64,000 nucleotides of DNA from Erythrobacter tepidarius (GTDB lineage Bacteria > Pseudomonadota > Alphaproteobacteria > Sphingomonadales > Sphingomonadaceae). The notes beneath the pieces are model-generated. The model searched no databases, was not told where the DNA came from, and worked only from the letters and a program-made list of their open reading frames with translations. Shown piece after piece: positions 46,401 to 56,392 of this stretch (positions within the stretch are counted from its first letter, which is position 1; each line of letters opens with the position of its first letter). The DNA is taken from assembly GCF_002155695.1 (NCBI RefSeq), contig NZ_MUYJ01000007.1:145032-209031 (forward strand), given 5' to 3'. Position numbers and translations under genes: made by a program.

Positions 46401-46417
46401 TTGAGATTGATTCTCAA
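46401..46417 (+). promoter_or_regulatory. Fur-box-like palindrome upstream of the siderophore receptor
   Basis: TTGAGATTGATTCTCAA is a perfect inverted repeat (TTGAGA-N5-TCTCAA), close to Fur-box sequences known in proteobacteria. It lies 45 bp before the annotated receptor start. Iron repression of the receptor-PepSY pair is inferred. Confidence 0.65.
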
Positions 46418-46461
46418 AAGGGACTTCCACGGCTGCTCGCCAATCTTGCTTTCGGCTTCTT

Positions 46462-48588
46462 ATGCTGTCTGCTGCCGCCACGCCTGCCCAGCTTTCCGCG
46501 CAAGCTGCATCCGGCGAAGCTGGGCTCGAACGCTCTGAGCGCGCTGCCGAAGAGCAGCAAGCGGACAACATCATCGTTACCGGCCGCGCGCAGAAGCTCT
46601 ACCGGGTTGAAACCACCGCTTCGACCAAGCTGCCCACCGAGCCGTTGCTTTCGAGCCAGAATGTCTCCGTCATCACCAGCGAGCTGATCCAGGATCAGGG
46701 CGCGCGCGATGCGCAGGACATCTACCGCAACATTTCGGGCGTGAGCTTCTTTAGCTACGCCGGCGTGACCGCGCGCGGCTTCCGGCAGGAGGAGATCTTC
46801 TTCGATGGCCTGCGCGGCGATCCCTATGCCGGATTCTCGGTGCCGCAGTTGTTCAACCTCGACCGGGTCGAGTTCCTGAAAGGCCCCTCCGGGATGCTCT
46901 ATGGCCCCGGCGCGCCGGGCGGGCTGTTCAACTACGTCACCAAGAAACCGCAAGACAAGCCCTTTAGCGCCGACGTTCGAGGGATCGTCGGGAATGCTGA
47001 CCGCATCGGTGGCTCGGCTGAAGTCAACAGCTCGCTTGGCGGGGGCTTCGCCGCGCGCGGCGGGTTGTTCTACGAGGATCGCGGCCTGTTCCGCTTCAAC
47101 GCTGCCTCACGCACCTTGATCGCCGATGGCGGCGTGTCATGGAGCCCCGGCCCGGTAACGGTGATCCTCCAGGCGACTCGCTACGACCAGGAACTCGACG
47201 CCAGCCGCCTGCGGGGCGTGCCGACCGACGATGACGGCAATTTCCTCGCGGACCGGCGGTGGAACCACAACGAGCCGGGTGATTTCCTCAACTTGCGTTC
47301 GGACGTGCTGCAGGCGCGGATCGAGGCCGAGCCGCTGCCGGGCCTGACCCTCGATGCGACGATGCGCTACAATGACGCGACCGAGGTGCAGAACTACCAT
47401 GAACCGCGCGGTCTGTTCGATTCGGATGGCGACGGCATACGCGATGCCACCATTCGCGAATTCCGCGACCAGCGCCGCGACGAGGAATCCTGGTCTTTTG
47501 GCGGCAACGCCGTCTATGCCTTCGATCTCGGCGGCGATGTCGGTAACCGGGTGCTGGCGGGGTTCGACCACTTCAACGGCGAGGAGATCTTCGCCGGGCG
47601 CAGCCTGCGCGGCCGCAACCGGGTGGTGGCGGGCCTGCCCAGCCCGCTCAGCCTGCTCGATCCGGTCTATGGCCAGTCGGACCCGGCGACCTACAACCAG
47701 GGGCCGTTCAGCATCTTCAACACCGACAGCCGCCGCACCGGTTTCTACCTCCTCAACGAACTCACCGTGGGCCCGGTGATCATCACCGGCGGCATCCGCC
47801 AGGACAATTTCCACGACGATTCCGACGGCATCGTTTTCGAGGATGAGGCCACCACCTATCGCGGCGGCATCGTCTACCGCGTGACAGACGAGATCTCGCT
47901 GTTCGGCCACTATGCCACCAGCTTCGAACCGCAGGACCCGAGCGTGCAGAACCCGCTGGCGGGCGGCCCCTTCGCGCCAACTGCCGGCGACATATTTGAG
48001 GGCGGGATCAAGACAGCGCTGATGGGCGGCCGCATCCAGTCCTCGCTTTCCGCCTACCAGATCCGCCGCCGCAACATCCTTCAGGTCGATCCGCGCGGCG
48101 ACGTTGGCAATGACGGAGTCGATGACTTCGTTGCCTTCGGCGAAGTCACATCGAAGGGGATCGAGTTCGATCTTGCCGCAGACATCACCCCGGACTGGGT
48201 ACTGACAGTCGCCTATGCCCATAATGACACCAAGATCACTGGCGACAACGGTGGGGGCGGGATCCTCAACCGCGTTGGCGATCGTTTCGCCAATGCGCCC
48301 AAACACCAGCTCGGCATCTGGACCCGCTACCAGATCCCCGACATCGGGATCGCTGCGGCCTTCGGCGGCGACTACGTCTCGGAGCAGGTAAGCCTGTCCG
48401 GACAGCCAGTGCGTCCGTTCATGATCTTCGATACCTCGCTGATCTACGAAGTTGGGCCGATCCGCGCGATGCTGCGGGTCGACAACCTGTTCGACAAGAC
48501 CTATGCCGTGTCAGGCTTCATCGACCGCACCGGGCATTTCCCGGGCGAGCCGCGCTCGATCTTCCTTGAAGTGGGCTACGCCTTCTGA
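46462..48588 (+). CDS. TonB-dependent siderophore receptor
   Basis: This 708-residue outer-membrane receptor has a plug (NVSVITSELIQDQGARDAQD, VEFLKGPSGMLYGPGAPGG) and a full beta barrel ending in the usual aromatic VGYAF. FhuA/FpvA-type wording (QEEIFFDGLRGDPYAG) points to ferric siderophores. The N-terminus is uncertain: no ribosome site precedes this ATG, and only half a signal peptide is in frame (MLSAAATPAQLSAQA). The other half, LLANLAFGF, is in another frame just upstream. The stop overlaps the start of the PepSY gene. Confidence 0.88.
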   Translation: MLSAAATPAQLSAQAASGEAGLERSERAAEEQQADNIIVTGRAQKLYRVETTASTKLPTEPLLSSQNVSVITSELIQDQGARDAQDIYRNISGVSFFSYAGVTARGFRQEEIFFDGLRGDPYAGFSVPQLFNLDRVEFLKGPSGMLYGPGAPGGLFNYVTKKPQDKPFSADVRGIVGNADRIGGSAEVNSSLGGGFAARGGLFYEDRGLFRFNAASRTLIADGGVSWSPGPVTVILQATRYDQELDASRLRGVPTDDDGNFLADRRWNHNEPGDFLNLRSDVLQARIEAEPLPGLTLDATMRYNDATEVQNYHEPRGLFDSDGDGIRDATIREFRDQRRDEESWSFGGNAVYAFDLGGDVGNRVLAGFDHFNGEEIFAGRSLRGRNRVVAGLPSPLSLLDPVYGQSDPATYNQGPFSIFNTDSRRTGFYLLNELTVGPVIITGGIRQDNFHDDSDGIVFEDEATTYRGGIVYRVTDEISLFGHYATSFEPQDPSVQNPLAGGPFAPTAGDIFEGGIKTALMGGRIQSSLSAYQIRRRNILQVDPRGDVGNDGVDDFVAFGEVTSKGIEFDLAADITPDWVLTVAYAHNDTKITGDNGGGGILNRVGDRFANAPKHQLGIWTRYQIPDIGIAAAFGGDYVSEQVSLSGQPVRPFMIFDTSLIYEVGPIRAMLRVDNLFDKTYAVSGFIDRTGHFPGEPRSIFLEVGYAF

Positions 48589-49826
48589 TGGACATGGCGC
48601 GCGATCTTGCCGGTTTGGTGGGTGCGCGCACGGCCAAGAAGCGCAAGACGTCGCGCATCTGGTGGACGGTGCACCAATGGGTGGGTCTCAAGCTGAGCCT
48701 GTTCATGGCATTCATCATTTTCACCGGGACGCTGGCGGTGGTCAGCCACGAGATCGACTGGCTGCTGCAACCCAGCCTCAGGGTCGCTCCGGCCAGCGCC
48801 GAGGGTCCGGTGGCGTGGGCGCGGATCGCAGAGAATGCAGCACGCCATCCCGGCGTGGCCGAGGTGTGGTCGATGGAGGCGCCGACGGCCTCGGCCTTTG
48901 CGGTCAAGGTGACAGTGAAGGACGCAGGCGGCGATCTGTTCTATCTCCATGCTCACCCGACAACTGGCGCAATTCAGGGCCAAGGGCCGTGGGTGGGCGC
49001 GCAGCGGGTGCTGCGCAACATGCATCGGCATTTGAATCTGCCGACCAAAATCGGCGTCCCGATAGTCGCCTTTCTCGGTGTTCTTCTCCTCACTAGCCTC
49101 GTCACTTCGCTGGTGGTCTACAAGAAGTGGTGGCGCGGTTTCACCAAGCCGCTGCGCAGCCGCGATGCGCGCACATGGTGGGGGGACTTCCACCGGCTGG
49201 CCGGGGTCTGGTCGCTGTGGTTCGTGGCGCTGATTTCGCTCACCAGCGTGTGGTATTTCGTCGAAAGCCTCGGTCTCGATGCGCCGCCGCATCCTGAAGT
49301 CGAAGCCGGAGTGCCTGCAAAACCGGTCGCGTCAGGGTTGGAATCGGCATTTGCGGCCGCCCTTGAGGCATATCCGGGCCTCGAGGTCCGCCGCGTGATC
49401 CTGCCCGGCACGGAAAGCCCGGTGCTGCAATTGCACGGCGACTATAAGGCTATTCTGGTGCGTCCGCGTTCCAACGCCGTCTGGGTCGATCCCGCGAGCG
49501 CCAAGGTGCTGCTGACCACCGATGGGCGCAATCTCAATGTCCATCAGCGTATCAGCGAAATGGCCGATCCGCTGCATTTTGGTGACTTCGGCGGCTACTG
49601 GACCAAGGTGCCGTGGTTCCTGTTCGGCCTGCTCCTTACCGGCCTGGCGCTGTCAGGCGCAGCAATCTATTCGTTGCGCATCGCCGGCGAACGCCGACAC
49701 GAGGCGCGCCTTGCGCAGGCATTCGCCGGGATGTGGCGCGATCTGCCGCGCTGGCGATGGGTGTCCGCCCTCTTGATATTGATTGGCTTCGCCCTGCTGC
49801 CAACGCTGATTTGGCAAGTGTCTTGA
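48588..49826 (+). CDS. PepSY-associated membrane protein
   Basis: This 412-residue inner-membrane protein has four main hydrophobic segments (LSLFMAFIIFTGTLAVV, VPIVAFLGVLLLTSLVTSLV, WSLWFVALISLTSVWYF, WFLFGLLLTGLALSGAAIYS) around periplasmic PepSY domains. Conserved His-Trp pairs (VHQWVGLK, FHRLAGVW) are typical. Such proteins are often encoded with siderophore receptors and may reduce or pass on iron at the inner membrane. It starts within the receptor stop codon (TGATG). Confidence 0.88.
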   Translation: MDMARDLAGLVGARTAKKRKTSRIWWTVHQWVGLKLSLFMAFIIFTGTLAVVSHEIDWLLQPSLRVAPASAEGPVAWARIAENAARHPGVAEVWSMEAPTASAFAVKVTVKDAGGDLFYLHAHPTTGAIQGQGPWVGAQRVLRNMHRHLNLPTKIGVPIVAFLGVLLLTSLVTSLVVYKKWWRGFTKPLRSRDARTWWGDFHRLAGVWSLWFVALISLTSVWYFVESLGLDAPPHPEVEAGVPAKPVASGLESAFAAALEAYPGLEVRRVILPGTESPVLQLHGDYKAILVRPRSNAVWVDPASAKVLLTTDGRNLNVHQRISEMADPLHFGDFGGYWTKVPWFLFGLLLTGLALSGAAIYSLRIAGERRHEARLAQAFAGMWRDLPRWRWVSALLILIGFALLPTLIWQVS

Positions 49827-49981
49827 GCTTAGCCCCGACAGAGCGCCGGGGAACGTCTTTGTGATGTTCGCGCACACCCTCCAGTCGGCGTGGATCATGC
49901 TGGCGATTGTCCGTACGCTGCCCGCCGCATAGGGAAAGTCTGAAAAACTCCACCACTTTTGGCGAGCATCGTGGTCAGATC

Positions 49982-51302
49982 TGACCTGCTCCCCCCGCTG
50001 GCTCGCTCGATTTGATGTAGAGTCTGCCCTGAGCGAAGGAGCAGATGAATGAGGAAGAGTCGTTTCACCGAGTAGCAGATTATCGGCATGATCAAGTAGC
50101 AGGAGGCCGGACTGCCGACCGCCGAGGTTTGCCGCAAGCACGGGTTGAGCCTTGCGACCTTCTGCAAGCTGAAGGCCAAGTTTGGCGGCCTTGAGGTATC
50201 GGAGGGGCGGCGGTTGCGGTTGCTCGAGGAGGAGAACAGCAAGCTCAAGCGGCTGCTGGCCGAGAGCGTGCTGGACAATGCGATCCTCAAGGATCTCCTG
50301 GGAAAAGTCTGGCGACGCCAGGCCAGAGACGGGACGTGGCGCTCGGCGTGATGCGGGATTAGCAGATCTTACAGCGCCGGGCCTGCGGGCTGCTTGGCGT
50401 CGACCCCAAGAGCGCAGGCGACGGCCATGCCGGGGGCATCGCCCAAAGCCGAGCCAGGCGAGAACGTCCTCCAGACCATGCCGAGATCCGCGAGGAGATG
50501 CGCGAGATCGCCGCTCAGCGCCGCCGGTTCGGCTACCGGCGCGTGGGCGTCATGCTCGAACGCAAGGGGCACGTGATGAACCACAAGAAGCTCTACCGGT
50601 TGTATCGCGAAGAGGGCTTGTCGGTGCGGCGGCGGCGCGGGCGCAAGCGGGCACGCGGCAGCCGCACGCCGATGCCTGTGCCGCTGCGTCCGAACGATCG
50701 CTGGTCGATGGAGTTGGGCGCTGCGCGCCCTTCTCCGCTCCGCTTCGAATCTGTGGCCGACACCTTCGGCGCGTCGCGCAGGCTGCCTATCCTGGCGATC
50801 GACGATGACGCCTGCCGGGAGAACCTGTGCGTGCTGGGTGGTAGGAGCATCTCGGGTGCCCGGGTCGCACGTGAACTCGACACGCTGGTGCGGCTCTATG
50901 GCAAACCGGCTTGCATCGTCAGCGATAACGGGACGGAGTTTGCGAGCCGGGCAATCCTGAAGTGGGCGAGCGAGAACCGGGTCGAATGGCACTACATCGA
51001 TCCGGGCAAGCCGCAGCAGAACGCGTTCATTGAATCGTTCAACGGATCGCTGCGCGACGAGCTGCTCAATGAGGAGCTGTTCGACAGCCTCGCCGATGCC
51101 CGGCGCAAGCTGGCTGTCTGGCGCTACGACTACAACAATGTCAGGCCGACTCATCCCTGGGGAACCGAACGCCGGCACAAGCGCGCCGGGCGTTCCTGCA
51201 TGATGGAGGCGTCCCACTCGGCGCGCTTGTGCCGGCGGGCGTGCACGAATATCAAACCGGCGGACTCTCGTTATGACTGCGGGATCAGCGGGGGGCAGGT
51301 CA
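49982..51302 (+). mobile_element. IS3-family element (IS407-like), decayed, with terminal inverted repeats
   Basis: The element is bounded by inverted repeats: TGACCTGCTCCCCCCGCTG on the left and, on the opposite strand at the right end, TGACCTGCCCCCCGCTG. Length is about 1.32 kb, usual for IS3. It contains the orfA and orfB remnants listed next. No target duplication is evident. The right end abuts another IS3 fragment inside a codon, so it inserted into older mobile DNA. Confidence 0.75.
50049..51240 (+). pseudogene. IS3-type transposase orfA/orfB remnant
   Basis: orfA reads MRKSRFTE-stop-QIIGMIK-stop-QEAGLPTAEVC, with TAG at 50073 and 50097 where relatives have Glu. The rest of orfA is clear (EENSKLKRLLAESVLDNAILKDLL). 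The orfA-orfB junction has further frame breaks. orfB is recognisable from REIAAQRRRFGYRR through the DDE residues (LAIDDDACRENL, CIVSDNGTEF, KPQQNAFIESFNGSLRDE). An extra block of about 13 codons (LGAARPSPLRFES) interrupts it near 50720. It cannot make a full transposase. Confidence 0.85.
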
Positions 51303-51590
51303 GCGGTGGTTGTAGAATTCGACGAAGGCTTCGATCTGGGCCTTGAGGTCGCCGGGCAGGAAGTAGTCTTCCAAGAGGATGCGGTTTTTCAGGGTCTGGT
51401 GCCAGCGCTCGATCTTGCCTTGGGTTTGGGGATGGCACGGCGCACCGCGCACGTGGCTCATCTTGTTGGCCTCGATGTATTCCGCTAGTTCGCCAGCGAT
51501 GTAGCTGGGACCGTTATCGCTGAGCAGTCTGGGCTTGTGCAGCACCGTCGCGCAGTCGCAGCCCGAGGCCTTGAGGGCGGGGTCCTCTCA
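51303..51590 (-). pseudogene. Second IS3-type transposase fragment
   Basis: Only the C-terminal part of an orfB transposase is left. It runs from KPRLLSDNGPSYIAGELAEY through HPQTQGKIERWHQTLKNR to FVEFYNHR, where the first IS3 element cuts it off. It differs from both neighbouring transposases, so it is a separate element, in the opposite direction. Confidence 0.8.
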
Positions 51591-51644
51591 GCGTAGATCC
51601 TGCACCTCACCTGTGGTCGCGGCACGAGCAGTATCACCTGCTAG

Positions 51645-52187
<543 letters not shown>

Positions 52188-52330
52188 TTAATGAAACTGG
52201 CCTCCGGCAATCCTGGGGCGGTTCATTCCCCGAAGCGCACGTTCTTCACAAACCTCTCAATAAGCATAGCTGACCCTCGTGGGACTCTTCGGCGATGGGG
52301 GCTAGCACAGCGCGACCGAAAGGATCTTCC

Positions 52331-52675
52331 GTGAGCTCTTCTTGGCATCCCGTCTGCCCCAGCGGCGATCTTCCCGCCGATGGCAAACTCGCCGTGACCA
52401 TCGCGGGATGGGACCTGCTGTTGCTGCGCGAGGGCGGATCGGTTCACGCCTACATTGACCGCTGCCCTCACCAGGCGGCTCGGCTTTCCCCCGGCAAGGT
52501 GCGACGGGGGTCGATCATGTGCCCGCTCCACGGCGCCCGCTTTAAGATCGCTACGGGCGAATGCATCGGCGGTGCCTATCGGTCGCTCAGATCTTTCGCT
52601 GTGCGCGAGGAGAACGGGACAATCGCGGTGGAGCTGCCCGGCGAGACCGCCGATTCCAGCGGCCTTCCGCTTTAG
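52331..52675 (+). CDS. Rieske [2Fe-2S] ferredoxin
   Basis: This 114-residue protein has the Rieske cluster ligands C45-P-H47 and C64-PL-H67 (DRCPHQAARL, MCPLHGARF), and matches small ferredoxins that pass electrons to ring-hydroxylating oxygenases. The GTG start has AAAGGA six bases upstream. It is the only electron-transfer component seen near the two oxygenase alpha genes, so it probably serves them; a reductase is not in the window. IS debris lies just upstream. Confidence 0.88.
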   Translation: MSSSWHPVCPSGDLPADGKLAVTIAGWDLLLLREGGSVHAYIDRCPHQAARLSPGKVRRGSIMCPLHGARFKIATGECIGGAYRSLRSFAVREENGTIAVELPGETADSSGLPL

Positions 52676-52742
52676 CGAAGCTACGAAGATGGGAACAGGC
52701 CGCAGCCTGTCCCCATCCGCCGCCGAGAAGACGGCCGGATCC

Positions 52743-55211
52743 TCAGAACCGTTTGGTCAATTCGACCATCACCGTGCGCGGCAGGTTGCCAAAGCCGAGC
52801 TGGTCGGCGCGCACTCCCGTCGCCGTGCCGGTGCCGGCCCCCGTCGACGGACCGTCCACCACACCGGTCACGAAGAATTCATTGGTAAGGTTCTTGCCGA
52901 TCACCGCGATCTGCCAGTTGCCGTCCGCCGCGCCGAAGCGCATCCCGGCATCGAGCGTGATGTAGCTGTCCTGTTCGCTCAGCGGATTGCCGAAGCCCGA
53001 GGCAAGATAGCTGTCCGAATAGCGCGCATCGATGTTGGCGCCGAACTCGAAATCGGTGCCCACCGCGGTGGTGTAGGCAGCGCCGAGCGTGCCGGTCCAT
53101 TCCGGCGCGACCGAGAGCCGCGCCCCTGTCAAATCCTGGCGCGCCGACAGCCCGCCGACCAGTGTGCAGCCTTCAGCGATAGTCTGCCCGGCAAAGCACG
53201 GGGCCTGCGGGAAATCGGTGTATTCGGCATCGGTGTAGTTGATCGCTCCGTGAAGGTTCAGCCCCTTGACGGCATAGGGCGCATACTCGAAGTCGATCTC
53301 CACCCCGCGGGTGCGGGCATCGGCGGTCAGCGTCTGGAAGGCGAAGATCGGCGAGTTGAAGAAATCGATCTGCAGGTCGCTGTAATCATAGGTGAACAGC
53401 GTCAGGTTCAGCCGCAGCTGATTGTCGGCCAGCGTCGACTTGATCCCTGCCTCAAAACCTTCGACCGTCTCAGGCTCGAAGGTGAGATCGGAGAAGGGAT
53501 CGGGCGAGAAAGCCGAGTTGATCCCCCCGTTGGAAAAGCCGCCGGACTTGTAGCCGGTTTTGTAGGCGCCGAAGAACAGCAGATCGTCGGTTGGCTTGTA
53601 CGACAGCGTGACCTCGGGCGCGAAGTCTTCGAATTTTTGGTTGGCGGTCACCTCACCCAGCGGGGCGGACTGGTCGCGGAAGATGAAGGTCAAGGCCGGG
53701 TTGTTGTAAGGCTGGGTGAAGAAGCTGTCCTTGGTCTCATTGGTGTAGCGCCCTCCGACGGCCAGTTCGAGCTCGGGTGTGATTGCGAAATTAACCTGTC
53801 CGAACAGCGAGAAGGTCTCCCCGTCGGTGAAGCTGTTCTTGGTGGTGGCGAGGAACACGTTCTGCGGCGCGGCGGCGCTGTTGCGTAGGCCTGCGAACAT
53901 GATGAACTGGTCGAAGATCCGCTCCGTTGACTGGTAGAGCGCGCCGATCATAAAGTTGAACGGGCCGTCGAACTCGGAACGCAGCCGCAGTTCTTGCGAG
54001 ATCGCCTCCCAAGAGGTGTCCTCGGTCGCCCAAGTGCCGGAATTGTTCCCGGTCTGGAAGTCGCATACGCACATGAAGCGGTTGTTATTCCACTGGTAAT
54101 TGGTGATGGACGAGATCACGAGATTGCTCGCCTCGTAATCGACCGCCGCGTTGAAGGCGACGCTTTCGTAGCGGTTGAAGGGCGCGCCGTCGGCCCGGGC
54201 AAGGGGGAAGGTTGCTGCGATGTCGGTCGGCATGTTATTCTGCCGGGTGACGAAGTCCGCGACGCAAGGCAGGCCCGTCAGCTGGCTCAGGCCGTTCGCC
54301 TGTCCACAGGCAAATGGCACATAGTTCCATGAGCTGTTAGCGGTGCGGTTGTAATTGTACGAACCCTTGACGTTGATCGTCAGGTTCTCGCTCGGCTCGA
54401 CCTTGAAGGTGATGCGGCTAAGGAACTCCTCCTCGCCCGGCTGGTTACTGGTGACCGGAGTCGCGGTGTGGACGATGGGGTTGCCGTTCCCGCCCGCGCC
54501 CAGGTTTACGACGTCGAGCGTGGTGTAAGTCCGGTTGGTCTGGATGTTGTCGTAAAGGCCGCCCTCCATCTTGGAATAGCGCAGCGCGAGACGCACCCCG
54601 GCATTGTCGCTCAGCGGCAGCGAGGCAATCCCCTCGATCCGGTATTGCTGGGCGTTAAATTCATAGCCTGCGCGGGTGATGAACTCACGCTCTGGCCCCG
54701 GATCGTTAGTGGTGAAGGAGATAACCCCAGCGGTCGCGTTCTTGCCAAAGAAGAGCGCCTGCGGGCCCTTCAGCACCTCGACCCGCTGAAGATCGAAGAA
54801 GCCCTCGTTGATGACGCGCCCTTGCCCGTAATAGGCCCCGTCGACCACCACCGCGACCGATTGCTCGATCCCGATCGAGGTCGAGGACGAACCAATACCG
54901 CGCAAGGTCAACTGCGCGCCCGATCCGTTCGAGGCGCGGCCGACGTTAAAATTCGGCGCGATCGCGGCGATCTTCTCGACACTAGTGATGTCGCGCTGGA
55001 GGATCAGCTGTTCGGAATAGGCGGTGACGGCCACAGGCACGTCCTGGACGCCTTCCTCCTTCTTGCGGGCCGTGACCACGATTTCGTCGAGGCCGCCTGC
55101 GGCGGGCTGGGCTTGAGACCCGGCCACATCCTGTGCGAAGGCAGCGCCAGGCATCACGTAGACAGCCCCGAGGATGCCCGATATCAGGAACAAAGAACGA
55201 TCGGAACTCAT
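52743..55211 (-). CDS. TonB-dependent receptor of the catabolic block
   Basis: This 822-residue outer-membrane receptor has a signal peptide (LISGILGAVYVMPGAAFAQD), plug (DEIVVTARKKEEGVQDVPVAV, VEVLKGPQALFFGKNATAGV) and a beta barrel ending in VELTKRF. The DEIVVTARKKEE box and overall style match the sphingomonad receptors often placed next to aromatic or terpenoid degradation genes, so the ligand may be the substrate of the nearby oxygenases. It is divergent from the oxidoreductase, with two copies of the shared 18-bp motif between them. Confidence 0.9.
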   Translation of the reverse strand: MSSDRSLFLISGILGAVYVMPGAAFAQDVAGSQAQPAAGGLDEIVVTARKKEEGVQDVPVAVTAYSEQLILQRDITSVEKIAAIAPNFNVGRASNGSGAQLTLRGIGSSSTSIGIEQSVAVVVDGAYYGQGRVINEGFFDLQRVEVLKGPQALFFGKNATAGVISFTTNDPGPEREFITRAGYEFNAQQYRIEGIASLPLSDNAGVRLALRYSKMEGGLYDNIQTNRTYTTLDVVNLGAGGNGNPIVHTATPVTSNQPGEEEFLSRITFKVEPSENLTINVKGSYNYNRTANSSWNYVPFACGQANGLSQLTGLPCVADFVTRQNNMPTDIAATFPLARADGAPFNRYESVAFNAAVDYEASNLVISSITNYQWNNNRFMCVCDFQTGNNSGTWATEDTSWEAISQELRLRSEFDGPFNFMIGALYQSTERIFDQFIMFAGLRNSAAAPQNVFLATTKNSFTDGETFSLFGQVNFAITPELELAVGGRYTNETKDSFFTQPYNNPALTFIFRDQSAPLGEVTANQKFEDFAPEVTLSYKPTDDLLFFGAYKTGYKSGGFSNGGINSAFSPDPFSDLTFEPETVEGFEAGIKSTLADNQLRLNLTLFTYDYSDLQIDFFNSPIFAFQTLTADARTRGVEIDFEYAPYAVKGLNLHGAINYTDAEYTDFPQAPCFAGQTIAEGCTLVGGLSARQDLTGARLSVAPEWTGTLGAAYTTAVGTDFEFGANIDARYSDSYLASGFGNPLSEQDSYITLDAGMRFGAADGNWQIAVIGKNLTNEFFVTGVVDGPSTGAGTGTATGVRADQLGFGNLPRTVMVELTKRF

Positions 55212-55286
55212 GATTTTTCCCCCTACCCTGTCAGCCCTCTGGCCCGCAGGGTCACGCGGCGGGACTGTTGCGGCAACTTAGCGATA

Positions 55287-55304
55287 AAAACCGGCACGCT
55301 CTCC
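55287..55304 (+). promoter_or_regulatory. Shared 18-bp element, copy 1 (AAAACCGGCACGCTCTCC)
   Basis: This is the most diverged of four copies of AAAACCGGCA-N4-TGCC. It lies 76 bp upstream of the receptor start (minus strand) and 66 bp upstream of the oxidoreductase start (plus strand). Confidence 0.5.
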
Positions 55305-55334
55305 TGTTTTATGTATTAGGTGGCATTATCGCCA

Positions 55335-55352
55335 CAAACCGGCATAGCTGCC
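55335..55352 (+). promoter_or_regulatory. Shared 18-bp element, copy 2 (CAAACCGGCATAGCTGCC)
   Basis: The GGCA-N4-TGCC palindrome is complete. The copy ends 17 bp before the oxidoreductase start, where a bound protein could block transcription or translation initiation. Confidence 0.55.
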
Positions 55353-55369
55353 TTCAGAATGGAGGGCGT

Positions 55370-56392
55370 ATGATCATGCGGCATTTCTGGCGGCTCGATG
55401 CGCGCCCTAAGGGTCATGACTATGCAGCCTCGCTAACGCTGGTCAGCGAGGAGATCTCCCCGCCTGCGGAGGGAGAGGTGCTGGTCGAGGCACACTACCT
55501 GTCAATGGATCCGGGCGTCCGGGTGTGGATGACGGCGCGTGAGGACGGCTATTCGCCCGCCATCCCGCTCGGCACGCCGATGGTCGGGCAGTTCCTCGGC
55601 CGGGTGCTGGAATCGGCCCATCCCGGCTTTTCCGCGGGCGATCTTGTGCGCGGCTTCGGGCACTGGGCGACCCATTCGACGGTCGATCCGGTCGCCGCCG
55701 GGCTGACGAGGCTCGACGAGGACGTCGCCGACATCCGCGACCATTTCGGCGTGCTCGGCCTCAACGGGTGGACGGCGCTGTGCGGTCTCGTCGACGTGCT
55801 TGGAATTAAATCGGGCGAGACGGTACTGGTATCGGCCGCCGCTGGAGCGACCGGCAGCGTCGCTTGCCAAATCGCTAAAGGCAGGGGGTGCCGGGTGATC
55901 GGGATCGCCGGATCGGACGCGAAATGCGCTTGGCTGACGGGCAAGCTCGGGATCGATGCCGCGATCAACTACAAAAACCAAAACGTCGCGGCCGAACTCG
56001 AAAGGCTTGGCGGCGGGATAGACGCCTATTTCGAGAACGTCGGCGGCGACCTGCTCGATGCGGTACTGCCCAACATGGCGCTATATGGCAGGATCGGGAT
56101 CTGCGGGCTGATCGCCGGCTACACAAGCGACACCGGCCTGCCAGGCCCCGTCCGGTTCGACCAAATACTGATGAAGCGCCTCACCATCAAGGGCATCTTC
56201 CTGCCCGACTTCATTGCCGAAGGGCGCGACTACTATCCCGAGCTGCGCGCGATGTACGATGCGGGCAAGCTGGCCGGCGACTTCGACGAGACAGTGGGAA
56301 TCGAGAATGTGCTTAAAGCCTTCACCCGCCTGATGACGGGGCGAAACACGGGTAAGGTTCTCGTGAAAATTCGCGACTTCAGTAGTCGCTGA
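55370..56392 (+). CDS. NADP-dependent oxidoreductase (MDR family, zinc-independent)
   Basis: This protein of 340 residues belongs to the medium-chain reductases related to leukotriene B4 dehydrogenase/YfmJ. It has the substrate-loop motif LSMDPGVRVWM near the N-terminus, the nucleotide motif VSAAAGATGSVACQIAKGRG and DAYFENVGGD. It lacks the zinc-binding residues of alcohol dehydrogenases. It probably reduces an enone or similar double bond. GGAGG precedes the first ATG of ATGATCATG; the second is possible. Its 3' end overlaps the convergent SnoaL-like gene by 14 bp. Confidence 0.88.
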   Translation: MIMRHFWRLDARPKGHDYAASLTLVSEEISPPAEGEVLVEAHYLSMDPGVRVWMTAREDGYSPAIPLGTPMVGQFLGRVLESAHPGFSAGDLVRGFGHWATHSTVDPVAAGLTRLDEDVADIRDHFGVLGLNGWTALCGLVDVLGIKSGETVLVSAAAGATGSVACQIAKGRGCRVIGIAGSDAKCAWLTGKLGIDAAINYKNQNVAAELERLGGGIDAYFENVGGDLLDAVLPNMALYGRIGICGLIAGYTSDTGLPGPVRFDQILMKRLTIKGIFLPDFIAEGRDYYPELRAMYDAGKLAGDFDETVGIENVLKAFTRLMTGRNTGKVLVKIRDFSSR

